The notes under the pieces were generated by a model. The model did no database searches and was not told where the DNA came from. It was given only the letters and a program-made list of their open reading frames with translations. Positions 17,695 to 27,978 of a DNA stretch of 64,000 nucleotides are shown one piece after another. A program made the position numbers and the translations under genes. This stretch comes from Planctomycetales bacterium (GTDB lineage: Bacteria > 4484-113). The stretch lies in NCBI GenBank assembly GCA_030606285.1, contig JAUWGS010000002.1:1-64000 (forward strand), read 5' to 3'. Numbering within the stretch: position 1 is the stretch's first letter; every line of letters starts with the position of its first letter.

Positions 17695-18600
17695 CTAGCG
17701 ATAGACCCGGGTGTATGGCACCGCGTAGGACAGCAGTGTCAGCAGCGAGCCGAGCAGTATGAGCCATCCGAGAATCCGGTTGCTGAATCTGGGAGCTCTG
17801 AGCGCAGTGGGCGTGAACCGGAAGAGGTCCCATCTGAGCAGCAGCGTTATCCCGAAGTACAGCAGCAAATAGAGCGTGCGGCTGTCGTTCAGGCTGTGCC
17901 CGAACGGCCAGGATCCCCAGGCATCCTGCCAGCCGAACGAGGCGCCCGTGATGTAGATTGCCAGCGGTACGCCTCCGATAAGGAGCGCAAGCCAGCCCCA
18001 GCGCATCGCCGCGTGAGCCCGGCTGGCGGTGGCCTTCTGCGCAAGATCGCCCATCCCGCCGAACACGAGCAGCAGCGCGTAATAGAGCGCGTGCAGCAGG
18101 TATATGCCGGCTCCGAAGAGCATCACAAGCTGCAGCAGGACAATCCACAGATTGAGTTCGCTTTTCCAGCGAACGGTCGGCAGGTGCGTTTCCGGGGCGC
18201 TCTCAGGTATGGCGACCGACGCGCCGCCGGAGTCGATTGCCGTGATGTAGTATTCAAAAACCTCGCCCTTTGCCTGTGACGGCATCTCTGCAACGTAATA
18301 CACGCTGCTGCCGACCCGTTCCATCAGTTTTCCCTGAAACGCCGGGTCGCCCTTTAGGCGGTAGTGCAGCTCCGCGCGTACAATGAGCGCGTTACGGTAC
18401 GACCAGATGAACGCGCTTATCAGGTGTCCCTGGCCGACGTTGCCGTATTTTACTGGCTGGTGGATGTAGCCTATTGCTTCTGTAGGAGCAGCCTTACGGT
18501 ACACCAGCGGACTGACCGAGTTATGGAATCCGAACAGGAAAATCAGGCCCGCGATGAGCACGATTAATGCTACGAACAAGGCCTGGCGATTGGTGGGCAC
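17695..18600 (-). CDS. Membrane protein with extracytoplasmic domain, unknown function
   Basis: This 301-residue protein starts at a GTG behind GGAGGAGG. One N-terminal membrane segment (ALFVALIVLIAGLIFLFGF) is followed by ~125 soluble residues with the pattern AELHYRLKGD...VYYVAEMPSQAKGEVFEYYITAID, which resembles an Ig/fibronectin-like fold. Four or five further membrane segments fill the C-terminal half (NLWIVLLQLVMLFGAGIYLL and others). It lies between the TPR gene (2-bp gap) and the M28 peptidase gene, in one operon. No family can be named. Confidence 0.7.
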   Translation of the reverse strand: MPTNRQALFVALIVLIAGLIFLFGFHNSVSPLVYRKAAPTEAIGYIHQPVKYGNVGQGHLISAFIWSYRNALIVRAELHYRLKGDPAFQGKLMERVGSSVYYVAEMPSQAKGEVFEYYITAIDSGGASVAIPESAPETHLPTVRWKSELNLWIVLLQLVMLFGAGIYLLHALYYALLLVFGGMGDLAQKATASRAHAAMRWGWLALLIGGVPLAIYITGASFGWQDAWGSWPFGHSLNDSRTLYLLLYFGITLLLRWDLFRFTPTALRAPRFSNRILGWLILLGSLLTLLSYAVPYTRVYR

Positions 18601-18603
18601 TGG

Positions 18604-18870
18604 TTATTCCTCCTCCCTGGTAACGCCGCCTGATTCTACCAGCTTGGCTCTAGCCTGGGAAGCCCAGTAGCCGTCCGGCGCAAGCTCCAGGTACAGCCGG
18701 TAGGTTTCCTGCGCAAGCTCCCCTCGTCCCATGGCATCGAATGCCAGGCCGAGGTTGTAGACCGCGCCCAGGTATTCCGGATCCCGCGCAAATTCCCGCA
18801 GAAGTTCCACTACGGCTGCTTCCGGGCGTCCTTGAGTGATCATCTTCTGAAAAGGTATGCACCTACTCAT
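18604..18870 (-). CDS. Small TPR-repeat protein
   Basis: An 88-residue protein made of about two tetratricopeptide helical pairs: EAAVVELLREFARDPEYLGAVYNLGLAFDAMGR and ELAQETYRLYLELAPDGYWASQARAKL, with the expected A-x-x-x-L-G and P spacing. Such repeats bind other proteins. GGGGAGA lies 9 nt before the ATG. It heads a three-gene leftward operon with the membrane protein and the M28 peptidase. Confidence 0.75.
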   Translation of the reverse strand: MSRCIPFQKMITQGRPEAAVVELLREFARDPEYLGAVYNLGLAFDAMGRGELAQETYRLYLELAPDGYWASQARAKLVESGGVTREEE

Positions 18871-18926
18871 GTTGATCGTTCTCCCCGTGGTGACGCTGCC
18901 GCAATCTTAGCACGTGCTTGGAACAG

Positions 18927-18955
18927 TGACAGCAGCATATGCGTCTAAGTATAAT
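18927..18955 (+). promoter_or_regulatory. Promoter of the 18985 gene
   Basis: -35 TGACAG and -10 TATAAT with a 17-bp spacer. The leader of about 22 nt carries AAGGGGA before the ATG, so this gene is translated from a normal leader, unlike its leaderless neighbours. Confidence 0.65.
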
Positions 18956-18984
18956 ACCTGTGAGTTCTTACCAAGGGGAATGTC

Positions 18985-20766
18985 ATGCGAAGAGCTGTGT
19001 CACTGCTGATATTTGTGGTTGTGCTAGTGGCGGCGCCCACGGGCGCTTACGCTAGGCTGGCGGAAGTCACCGGCGTGGAGACTGCGGTTTTTGCAGACCG
19101 CGAAGTCGTTGTGCTCAGGCACATTGGCAGCGTTTCCGTGTCTCCGAGGTACTTCATAGACAGCGACGACGCCTGCCTGACCATTGCTCTGGGCAACGTG
19201 CGCTTGAGTGAGCCCAGATACGTTGTCGCCAAACAGCCGCTGCTCGCGTCCGTCGAGCTTACGCCGGTGGGGGACAGGAATCGTGTGCTGCTGCGGTTGA
19301 AGCTCGCCAATCCCGATGTCCTGAAGCTCCGCAGCTTCCGCTTTGGCAGCTACTCTAGTCACGTTACACTTGTCGAGCTTTTCTCGCCGGGGGTGAGAAA
19401 GGAAGACCGTCCGAAGGTCGGCGATCTCGAAAGGCTGCTTGCAGGTGTGGATGAGCCTGTTAAGCCTGCGCCCGAAAAAGCGCAAGGGCTGCAACCGGAG
19501 CAGAGCGTGACCGTAAAGGCGGATCCCGAGCGGGTGCTTACGCAGATGCAGGGCAGGGACATCCTCTCGCTCGACACTCGTCTCACTATCATAGCCGAAG
19601 GCTCGGGGACAATTTCGAGCGACCAGGGGGGATACGGCCTGCGCTCTGCGCTGCAGGAAGGTGCTATCAGTGAAGTTGTTTTCATCGGTCATCCGGGTGA
19701 CGTCGAGAGCGCCCGCAGCTTCCTGCGCACAACGCGTTTTCGCTCGACTGCGCGGACTCTGAGCGCCGACACGGAGCGTACTCGTCGACCTGAAACTTAC
19801 GGCGATGACAACGCTGCGGACAGCGACTATCCGCGCCTGAGCGTGGACGAGCCGAGGGACCCGTTCGGGTACCAGCACCTGAAGGACCAGTTGTCGGACG
19901 TGCTGGTGAATCTACCCGCGACCTCAGGCTACAACTTCTATAAGACGCTGATGCTGCTCTCGCGGATGGCCGGTATCAGCATCATCATCGATCCTTATCT
20001 CGTTGACGAGCCGACGGGAAGCTGGCGCTCCAATAAGTTGGAGCCTCCCGGTGGTGGCGAAGACGGCGGACGCGGCTTCCGTGAAGCCGGACAGTTCGAG
20101 GCGATGGATCTGCATGGCGCGACCAACACCGTCATCGGCAATTTCGAAAACGTGCCTTTCGACCTTGCCCTTAAGATAATCCTGGAGGCGCACAACCTGG
20201 ACTACCTGGTATTCAGCACGCCAGAAACGGCCTACACCAAGCCCGTAATCCTCGTGAGCAGCAAGGAGCGTATTGAGCAGGAGATAGCGGGTGCCAACGA
20301 AATCGACCTCTACCAGCTTCATTATGGCGACCCGGTCGAGATCTACAACATCCTGGACAATATGGACCTGCTGCCGTCGCGTGAGCGCGGCTGGTGGGTT
20401 TACCAGAACCGCAACATAGGCGGAGGCGGCGGTCGTGGTGGCGGTGGCGGCCAAGGTGGCGGTGGTCGTGGCGGTGGCGGCCAAGGTGGCGGTGGTCGCG
20501 GAGGAGGCGGCGGTGGTTCCGGCGGAGGCGGCGGAGGAGTAGGCCCCGGCTCGCCGGGCGGTATGGGCGTTATGGGTTACGATGTCAACCCGCGCGAGGA
20601 GCAAGCGCTGATACTCGAGTTCGCGCCGAATACGCGCGATGACCGTCTGGTGGAACTGGTGAATCTCGCGGAGAGGGAAGGCTTGAGCCTGCTATCCGTA
20701 GGCTTCACCGGCCAGGAGCGCGAAGACGCAGCCGAAGGTCGCCTGCTGGTCATATTCCTGGGGTAG
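18985..20766 (+). CDS. Exported secretin-N-domain protein without channel domain
   Basis: A 593-residue protein with a signal peptide (LLIFVVVLVAAPTGAYA). Residues ~25-135 resemble an AMIN domain. Residues ~315-425 match the secretin N-terminal (STN-type) domain: MLLSRMAGISIIIDPYLVDE..., FENVPFDLALKIILEAHNLDYLVF, then PVILVSSKERIEQE and YQLHYGDPVEIYNIL. Where a secretin would continue with N-repeats and the beta-barrel, there is instead a Gly-rich linker (~475-530, repeats of GGGGRGG/GGQGGGG) and ~65 residues ending LLVIFLG. It could be a pilus-associated periplasmic adaptor, but it lies 7 kb from pilQ. Function unknown. Confidence 0.75.
   Translation: MRRAVSLLIFVVVLVAAPTGAYARLAEVTGVETAVFADREVVVLRHIGSVSVSPRYFIDSDDACLTIALGNVRLSEPRYVVAKQPLLASVELTPVGDRNRVLLRLKLANPDVLKLRSFRFGSYSSHVTLVELFSPGVRKEDRPKVGDLERLLAGVDEPVKPAPEKAQGLQPEQSVTVKADPERVLTQMQGRDILSLDTRLTIIAEGSGTISSDQGGYGLRSALQEGAISEVVFIGHPGDVESARSFLRTTRFRSTARTLSADTERTRRPETYGDDNAADSDYPRLSVDEPRDPFGYQHLKDQLSDVLVNLPATSGYNFYKTLMLLSRMAGISIIIDPYLVDEPTGSWRSNKLEPPGGGEDGGRGFREAGQFEAMDLHGATNTVIGNFENVPFDLALKIILEAHNLDYLVFSTPETAYTKPVILVSSKERIEQEIAGANEIDLYQLHYGDPVEIYNILDNMDLLPSRERGWWVYQNRNIGGGGGRGGGGGQGGGGRGGGGQGGGGRGGGGGGSGGGGGGVGPGSPGGMGVMGYDVNPREEQALILEFAPNTRDDRLVELVNLAEREGLSLLSVGFTGQEREDAAEGRLLVIFLG
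20420..20540 (+). repeat. Gly-rich coding repeat
   Basis: Within the 18985 gene, units such as GGTGGCGGTGGCGGCCAAGG recur in tandem and encode GGGGQGGGGRGGGG. The repeat is imperfect and probably changes length by slippage. No matching structure lies outside the gene. Confidence 0.7.
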
Positions 20767-20880
20767 GTAAGGCACCTGCAAGTACTGAGGAATCCGCGCA
20801 CTTCACAGGAGCGGCAGCCAGCCAAATGGTATGGCAAGCCTTCAGGCTGCCGAATCCTACAGCAATGATGCCGTGGGTTG

Positions 20881-22167
20881 TTACCCCCCAAACCGCGCGA
20901 ACACTTCTTCGCCCGCGTAGCTGCCCGACACTCCCAGGTATTCTTCGATGCGCAGAAGCTCGTTGTACTTGGCGACACGGTCGGTGCGCGCCGGCGCGCC
21001 GGTCTTTATCTGGCCCGCATTCGTGCCTACCGCCAGATGCGCGATGAACGTGTCCTCGGTTTCGCCGCTGCGGTGTGAAATCACGGGATTCCAGCCGGTG
21101 CGCTGGGTCATCTCAATGGCTTCTAGCGTCTCAGTAACCGTGCCAATCTGGTTGAGCTTGATGAGCACGGCGTTGGATGCCCATTCGGCGATGCCGCGCG
21201 CAATCAGCTCCGGGTTGGTAACGTAGATGTCGTCGCCCACAATCTGCAGCCGGTTGTACAGCTTCTTCGTAAACGCGGTGAAGCCGTCCCAGTCCTCTTC
21301 GTCAAACGGGTCTTCGATGCTGATTATGGGAAACTCGTCAATCAGCTTCTCGTAGTATTTAGCCAGTCCGCTCGCGGTGTACGACTTGCCTTCGGCCGTC
21401 AAGCGATACTTGCCATTCTTGTAGAACCCACTCGCGGCGCAGTCCAGCCCGATGCCAACCTGCTTGCCGGGCTTATAGCCCGCCTTCTTGATGGCCGTGA
21501 CGATAGCCTCCAGTGCGTCGGCGTGGGTTTTCAGGTTCGGCGCAAAGCCCCCTTCGTCGCCCACGTTGGTGCCAAGCTTCATCTTCTTCAGCACGCCCTT
21601 GAGCGTGTGGTAGATTTCCGCGCCCGCGCGGAGCGCTTCGCGAAACGATGGCGCGCCGTAAGGGATAACCATGAACTCCTGGATGTCGAGGGTGTTGTCC
21701 GCATGAGCGCCGCCGTTGAGGATATTCATCATCGGCACGGGCAGCACGTGCGCTCCTGCGCCGCCCAGGAACGCAAACAGCGGCTCTCCCAGCGCATTGG
21801 CGCTCGCCTGCGCCGCTGCCATAGAGACGCTTAGAATGGCGTTCGCGCCCAGCTTCTTCTTGGACGGCGTGCCGTCGAGCGTATTCATCAGAGTATCTAT
21901 CAGCCGCTGGTCGGGTAGGGCAAAGCCGACAAGCTCCGGCGCAATGACTTCCTCCACCGCAGTGACCGCCTTGAGCACACCCTTGCCACGATAGCGCTTG
22001 GCGTCGCCGTCGCGGCGTTCCAGGGCCTCAAATTTTCCTTTGGACGCGCCGGACGCAACGATAGCGCGCCCGATACTGCCATTGTCCAGAACAACCTCGG
22101 CTTCTACCGTCGGATTGCCCCGACTGTCCAGTACTTCACGCGCATTTATTGCTTCAATGTAGAACAT
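20881..22167 (-). CDS. eno: Enolase
   Basis: Enolase interconverts 2-phosphoglycerate and phosphoenolpyruvate. The 428-residue protein has the general acid/base and metal residues in place: [18 protein letters not shown] (metal Asp), [14 protein letters not shown] (metal Glu), [12 protein letters not shown] (metal Asp), LIKLNQIGT (catalytic Lys), SHRSGETED and [12 protein letters not shown]. The first mobile loop reads [17 protein letters not shown], with Lys in place of the usual Thr of SGASTG. The neighbouring ppdK is transcribed the same way, so phosphoenolpyruvate-forming enzymes are adjacent. It has its own promoter in the 46-bp gap. Confidence 0.97.
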   Translation of the reverse strand: MFYIEAINAREVLDSRGNPTVEAEVVLDNGSIGRAIVASGASKGKFEALERRDGDAKRYRGKGVLKAVTAVEEVIAPELVGFALPDQRLIDTLMNTLDGTPSKKKLGANAILSVSMAAAQASANALGEPLFAFLGGAGAHVLPVPMMNILNGGAHADNTLDIQEFMVIPYGAPSFREALRAGAEIYHTLKGVLKKMKLGTNVGDEGGFAPNLKTHADALEAIVTAIKKAGYKPGKQVGIGLDCAASGFYKNGKYRLTAEGKSYTASGLAKYYEKLIDEFPIISIEDPFDEEDWDGFTAFTKKLYNRLQIVGDDIYVTNPELIARGIAEWASNAVLIKLNQIGTVTETLEAIEMTQRTGWNPVISHRSGETEDTFIAHLAVGTNAGQIKTGAPARTDRVAKYNELLRIEEYLGVSGSYAGEEVFARFGG

Positions 22168-22177
22168 AGGTACCTAT

Positions 22178-22206
22178 AGAATATCAGGTTTATATAGAGC
22201 CGGCAA
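22178..22206 (-). promoter_or_regulatory. Promoter of eno
   Basis: On the minus strand TTGCCG, a 17-bp spacer and TATTCT lie in the short gap after ppdK, 10 nt before the enolase ATG. Enolase can thus be expressed apart from ppdK. Confidence 0.55.
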
Positions 22207-22213
22207 AGGGCAG

Positions 22214-24865
<2,652 letters not shown>

Positions 24866-24918
24866 GAGTCGTTCCTCCCGGTCGTAATGAGTGCCCGAGC
24901 GTGTAATTCGGACGCATA

Positions 24919-24946
24919 ATTATACACAAGTCGCGGTGTAAGCCAA
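24919..24946 (-). promoter_or_regulatory. Promoter of ppdK
   Basis: On the minus strand TTGGCT and TATAAT are separated by 16 bp, with a leader of about 45 nt that contains GGGAGG before the GTG start. Confidence 0.65.
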
Positions 24947-24960
24947 TTGGTGAAGGCCCG

Positions 24961-25785
24961 TTATTCCTCGGTCTTGTCCGGCGGGGTATCCACATCCGGG
25001 CGTTCAGCCTGATCCTGGTGGCCGGGTTCTTCGGGTGCCTGGGATGCGGCATCTTCTACCGGCTCCGAGGCTTGTAGTTCCGGGTCTAGAATCTCAATTT
25101 CAGCGTCGGCCATTAGCGTGTCCATCCAGAGCACGTACTCGGTCTCAGCCTTCTGTCGCCTCAGATTCGCAACAACTTCTTCGCGGGAAGGCAAGGGCAC
25201 GTCCCCGCCGGGGTGGTTTCTTAGTATCTCCTCGTACATCTTGAGTTCCGCATCGATTTCCTCGTCCGTTATCTCAGTGTCCGCCGCGAAGAGTTCCAGC
25301 ATCTCCTTTCTGATCATCCAGGGACGTACCATTCTTCTCAGGTCGTCGAGGTCAAAGCCGATGTCGGCCTCCAGTGACGCAAGGAACTCCTCCTCGCTGG
25401 CGAACTCGCTTCTGAGTTCCGCATCGATGAAGGAATCGACTTCTTCGTCGTTGACCGAAACGCCTCGGTCTTCAGCGCCTTCAATGAGCAGCGTTTCCTC
25501 AATTATCTGGGTCAGCGCGGCTTGGCGCACTTCTCGGCGCATGTTTGCCGGTATATCCTCGTCCTTCATATCCATCATGCCCAGATTGGCCCGGAAGTAC
25601 TTGTCAACGTCCTCCGACTGGATCTCCGAGCCGTTGACTGTGGCGACAACACGGGAAGACGCTGAGTGTCGGGGAGCGCCTGGCGATTCATCTGTGGAGC
25701 AGGTGCGGGCGAGGCTGCCCGCGATGATCGCAACGGCGACGATGGCTATGAGTATCAGAAGCTCGCGTTTCTGGCGTCCGGTCAT
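24961..25785 (-). CDS. SurA/PrsA-type N-terminal domain protein, membrane-anchored
   Basis: A 274-residue protein with an N-terminal membrane anchor (ELLILIAIVAVAIIAGSLA) and a SurA_N-type chaperone domain: VVATVNGSEIQSEDVDKYFR, then helices with ALTQIIEETLLIEGAEDRGVSVNDEEVDSFIDAEL. It has no parvulin isomerase domain. The C-terminus is acidic and rich in Pro and Glu. In the family these proteins hold outer-membrane or secreted proteins during transit. It is the last gene of the leftward run that contains pilQ, so helping pilus or outer-membrane proteins is a reasonable guess. Confidence 0.78.
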   Translation of the reverse strand: MTGRQKRELLILIAIVAVAIIAGSLARTCSTDESPGAPRHSASSRVVATVNGSEIQSEDVDKYFRANLGMMDMKDEDIPANMRREVRQAALTQIIEETLLIEGAEDRGVSVNDEEVDSFIDAELRSEFASEEEFLASLEADIGFDLDDLRRMVRPWMIRKEMLELFAADTEITDEEIDAELKMYEEILRNHPGGDVPLPSREEVVANLRRQKAETEYVLWMDTLMADAEIEILDPELQASEPVEDAASQAPEEPGHQDQAERPDVDTPPDKTEE

Positions 25786-25904
25786 TGTCTCATATCATCG
25801 CGAGTAAGCAACGCGGGGCGCAATCGCCAACGGACAGCCGGCACCACATTCTGGTCGCGCCACAGCTCCGGCGCAGCAGGGGAAGGTCAGCCGCCGGGCC
25901 GTTC

Positions 25905-26828
25905 CTATCCGTCAGAGCTCTCGCCCTCAGCCTCCGTTTCGTCTGCTTCAGAATCAGCTTCGGCAGCCTCGTCCTCTGTTGCAGAGGTCGTATCTTCGCC
26001 CTCTTCCGGGGATTCCTCGGCAGCCTCAGCTTCCTCGGTGTCCTCGGTCGAGGTCTCAGGTTCTTCCACGGGCTCTTCGTCCAGCGCGGGCTCTTCTCCG
26101 GAGCCGTCTTCCTCAATCGTTACTCTAAAGGGTTGTTCTTCCGCTTCCGTTTCAGCCGGCTTCATCTTCTCCCGTTCCTTCTCCTGCTTCGCCTTCATCT
26201 CAGCACGCTTCTCAGGCGGAAGGTACAGGTAGTCAGTATCGGCGTTGGCCTTCAGCTCATCAATTGTGGACTCCCCCAGCATGTTGGCTCTGGTCAGCTT
26301 GAGTTGGTCGGTCACAAACTCCTTCATGTCCTCGTACGTAAGGTTCTCCACCTCGTCAACAGTCAGGTCGTATTCCCGCGCATATTCCCTTCGGTAGAAG
26401 TCAGGATTCATCTCGAATTCAGCTTTGACCTCATCATCAGTGACTACCACTTTGGACTTCAGCAATTCGTTGAACGTCAGGATGAACTCTTGGAAGTCCC
26501 GAAAGGACTCCAAGGTTGCTCCCTGGGATTCCAAGAATGCCAACATCGCTTCTTCGCTGCCGATCTGCTGCCTCATCTCTTCGATTTCTTCGTCAACCTG
26601 CTCTTTAGTGATAGAGATGCCCTTGGCGGAAGCCGCATCGTAGATCAGCAGCTTCATGGCTATGTTATCTACCATTTGCCTGAAGCCGGGCTCATCCTGT
26701 ATATCCTTCAGGGTTATTCTGTGGTCATCCACGGTCGCTATCGTGTAAGTGTCCGGCGTAATCGTGCACGCGCCAATGAGAAGGATCAGTGCGGCAGCGA
26801 CAACGACGATGTGTATGAAACGCATCAT
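25905..26828 (-). CDS. SurA/PrsA-type chaperone lipoprotein
   Basis: A 307-residue protein with a lipobox (ALILLIGAC). The first of two adjacent ATGs (26828) is chosen because AAGGAG lies 9 nt upstream. The SurA_N-like part runs TYTIATVDDHRITLKDIQDE..., LLIYDAASAKGISITKEQVDEEIEEMRQQ and continues to ~residue 190; no parvulin domain is present. The last ~100 residues are almost purely Glu, Ala, Ser, Thr and Asp. It is paralogous in layout to the gene at 24961-25785. A TACAAT (26860-26865, minus strand) may be its own promoter. Confidence 0.78.
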   Translation of the reverse strand: MMRFIHIVVVAAALILLIGACTITPDTYTIATVDDHRITLKDIQDEPGFRQMVDNIAMKLLIYDAASAKGISITKEQVDEEIEEMRQQIGSEEAMLAFLESQGATLESFRDFQEFILTFNELLKSKVVVTDDEVKAEFEMNPDFYRREYAREYDLTVDEVENLTYEDMKEFVTDQLKLTRANMLGESTIDELKANADTDYLYLPPEKRAEMKAKQEKEREKMKPAETEAEEQPFRVTIEEDGSGEEPALDEEPVEEPETSTEDTEEAEAAEESPEEGEDTTSATEDEAAEADSEADETEAEGESSDG

Positions 26829-26952
26829 ATTAACTCTCCTTGTCCGAATCGAGGATAGTATTGTAGCACAGGAAGATGACTGCAAACGAAAGAGTGACAG
26901 CGGGTGATCGGGGTAGACTGCTTACAAGCTCAGGCCTCGGTGTTGCCTTGCT

Positions 26953-27963
26953 TTAGCCGTACATTGCGGGTGGTAGGATGGGTGCTTCATCTCCGCCATT
27001 CTCGGTTTCTTTGCTTTCTCCGGACCCTTCATCTTCCTCAGCTTCACCGACAGTTGGCCTCTGGGGAATCGAGGAGGTCCCTTCCGGCTCGAGATCGCTG
27101 ATAATCTCTGTGGGTATGCTGAAAGCGTCGGTCAGGCCGAAATCCTGTGCCAGGTTGCTGATGAGAGATTCAAGGTCGTAGACCGTGTACTCCTTGACGG
27201 TGTAGAAGGCGGGAATCTCGAACAGCACATCGGGCAAACGGTTGCGCTGCAGGTTCACTAGTTGGAAGGTGACGTGGAACATTGAGGAGTCCAGCTCGTA
27301 GAGTAGCGGGAAACTGGTATCCTCCTCCAGGTAAAGGCGAAGGGTGAACTTGGTGTCGAAGTCGATGCCGGCTTCTCTCATCTCCGCGAGATCGGCCTTC
27401 GGTATCAATACTCTGAAGGACATCTCAATGCCGTTTGCCTTTAGCCCTTCGAAATCGCGACGCTTCAGACGCTTGGTGCCGATATACTTCACTCCTTCCT
27501 GGTTGAACGCTTCAATGAACTCCTTGCTGGTGAGAACTGCCATGGGGTCCTTGGGTTGGACCAGATCGTACAGCTCAGGCGGGAGCGTCAGACGGTACGC
27601 CTGGCGAGTGTTGTGGACGAGCAGTATGAGATCGTAAGTTTCGTAGCCTAGAAGGAGGCTGAAAACCTGGAAATCCTCAGTATCCGTGCCAACACCCGTC
27701 AAGGCTGCCGCAGGGAACTCAACATCTAAGCGGATAATCCCGTCCTGGCAGTACACCTTGCTGCGGAAGGGGATGTTAACCTGCCCCATCATCTCCTGGC
27801 CAAGCTGGCCAAGGCTTGTGCTGGAGGGGAGCCCTGGAATGGAGTGGAAGCTGATACCCAGGTAGACATCCCCGTAGAAGGTCTTAGCTGAAACTGGGGC
27901 TGCTGAAATCAGCAGCCCCAGTATGATTAGTCCAGCAATTACAAGTTTGCGGCAACCATTCAT
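26953..27963 (-). CDS. Exported protein of unknown family, pilQ operon
   Basis: A 336-residue protein with a signal peptide (LVIAGLIILGLLISAAPVSA). The body has alternating beta-strand character: FYGDVYLGISFHSIP, VYCQDGIIRLDVEF, LLLGYETYDLILLVHNTRQAYRL, TKFTLRLYLEEDTSFPLLYELD. The pattern of a film-like beta-sheet with IRLDV...and AYRL resembles LolA/DUF4412-type lipid-binding folds, but the match is weak. A flexible Glu/Ser-rich tail follows. It starts 15 bp after pilQ ends, so it is probably co-transcribed with the pilus genes. Confidence 0.65.
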   Translation of the reverse strand: MNGCRKLVIAGLIILGLLISAAPVSAKTFYGDVYLGISFHSIPGLPSSTSLGQLGQEMMGQVNIPFRSKVYCQDGIIRLDVEFPAAALTGVGTDTEDFQVFSLLLGYETYDLILLVHNTRQAYRLTLPPELYDLVQPKDPMAVLTSKEFIEAFNQEGVKYIGTKRLKRRDFEGLKANGIEMSFRVLIPKADLAEMREAGIDFDTKFTLRLYLEEDTSFPLLYELDSSMFHVTFQLVNLQRNRLPDVLFEIPAFYTVKEYTVYDLESLISNLAQDFGLTDAFSIPTEIISDLEPEGTSSIPQRPTVGEAEEDEGSGESKETENGGDEAPILPPAMYG

Positions 27964-27978
27964 CCGCGCACTCCTGGG

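Noticed and set aside
25785-26858. 357-codon plus-strand frame opposite the lipoprotein chaperone
   Set aside because: It is antisense to a gene with lipobox and ribosome binding site, and its composition is a mirror of the acidic tail.
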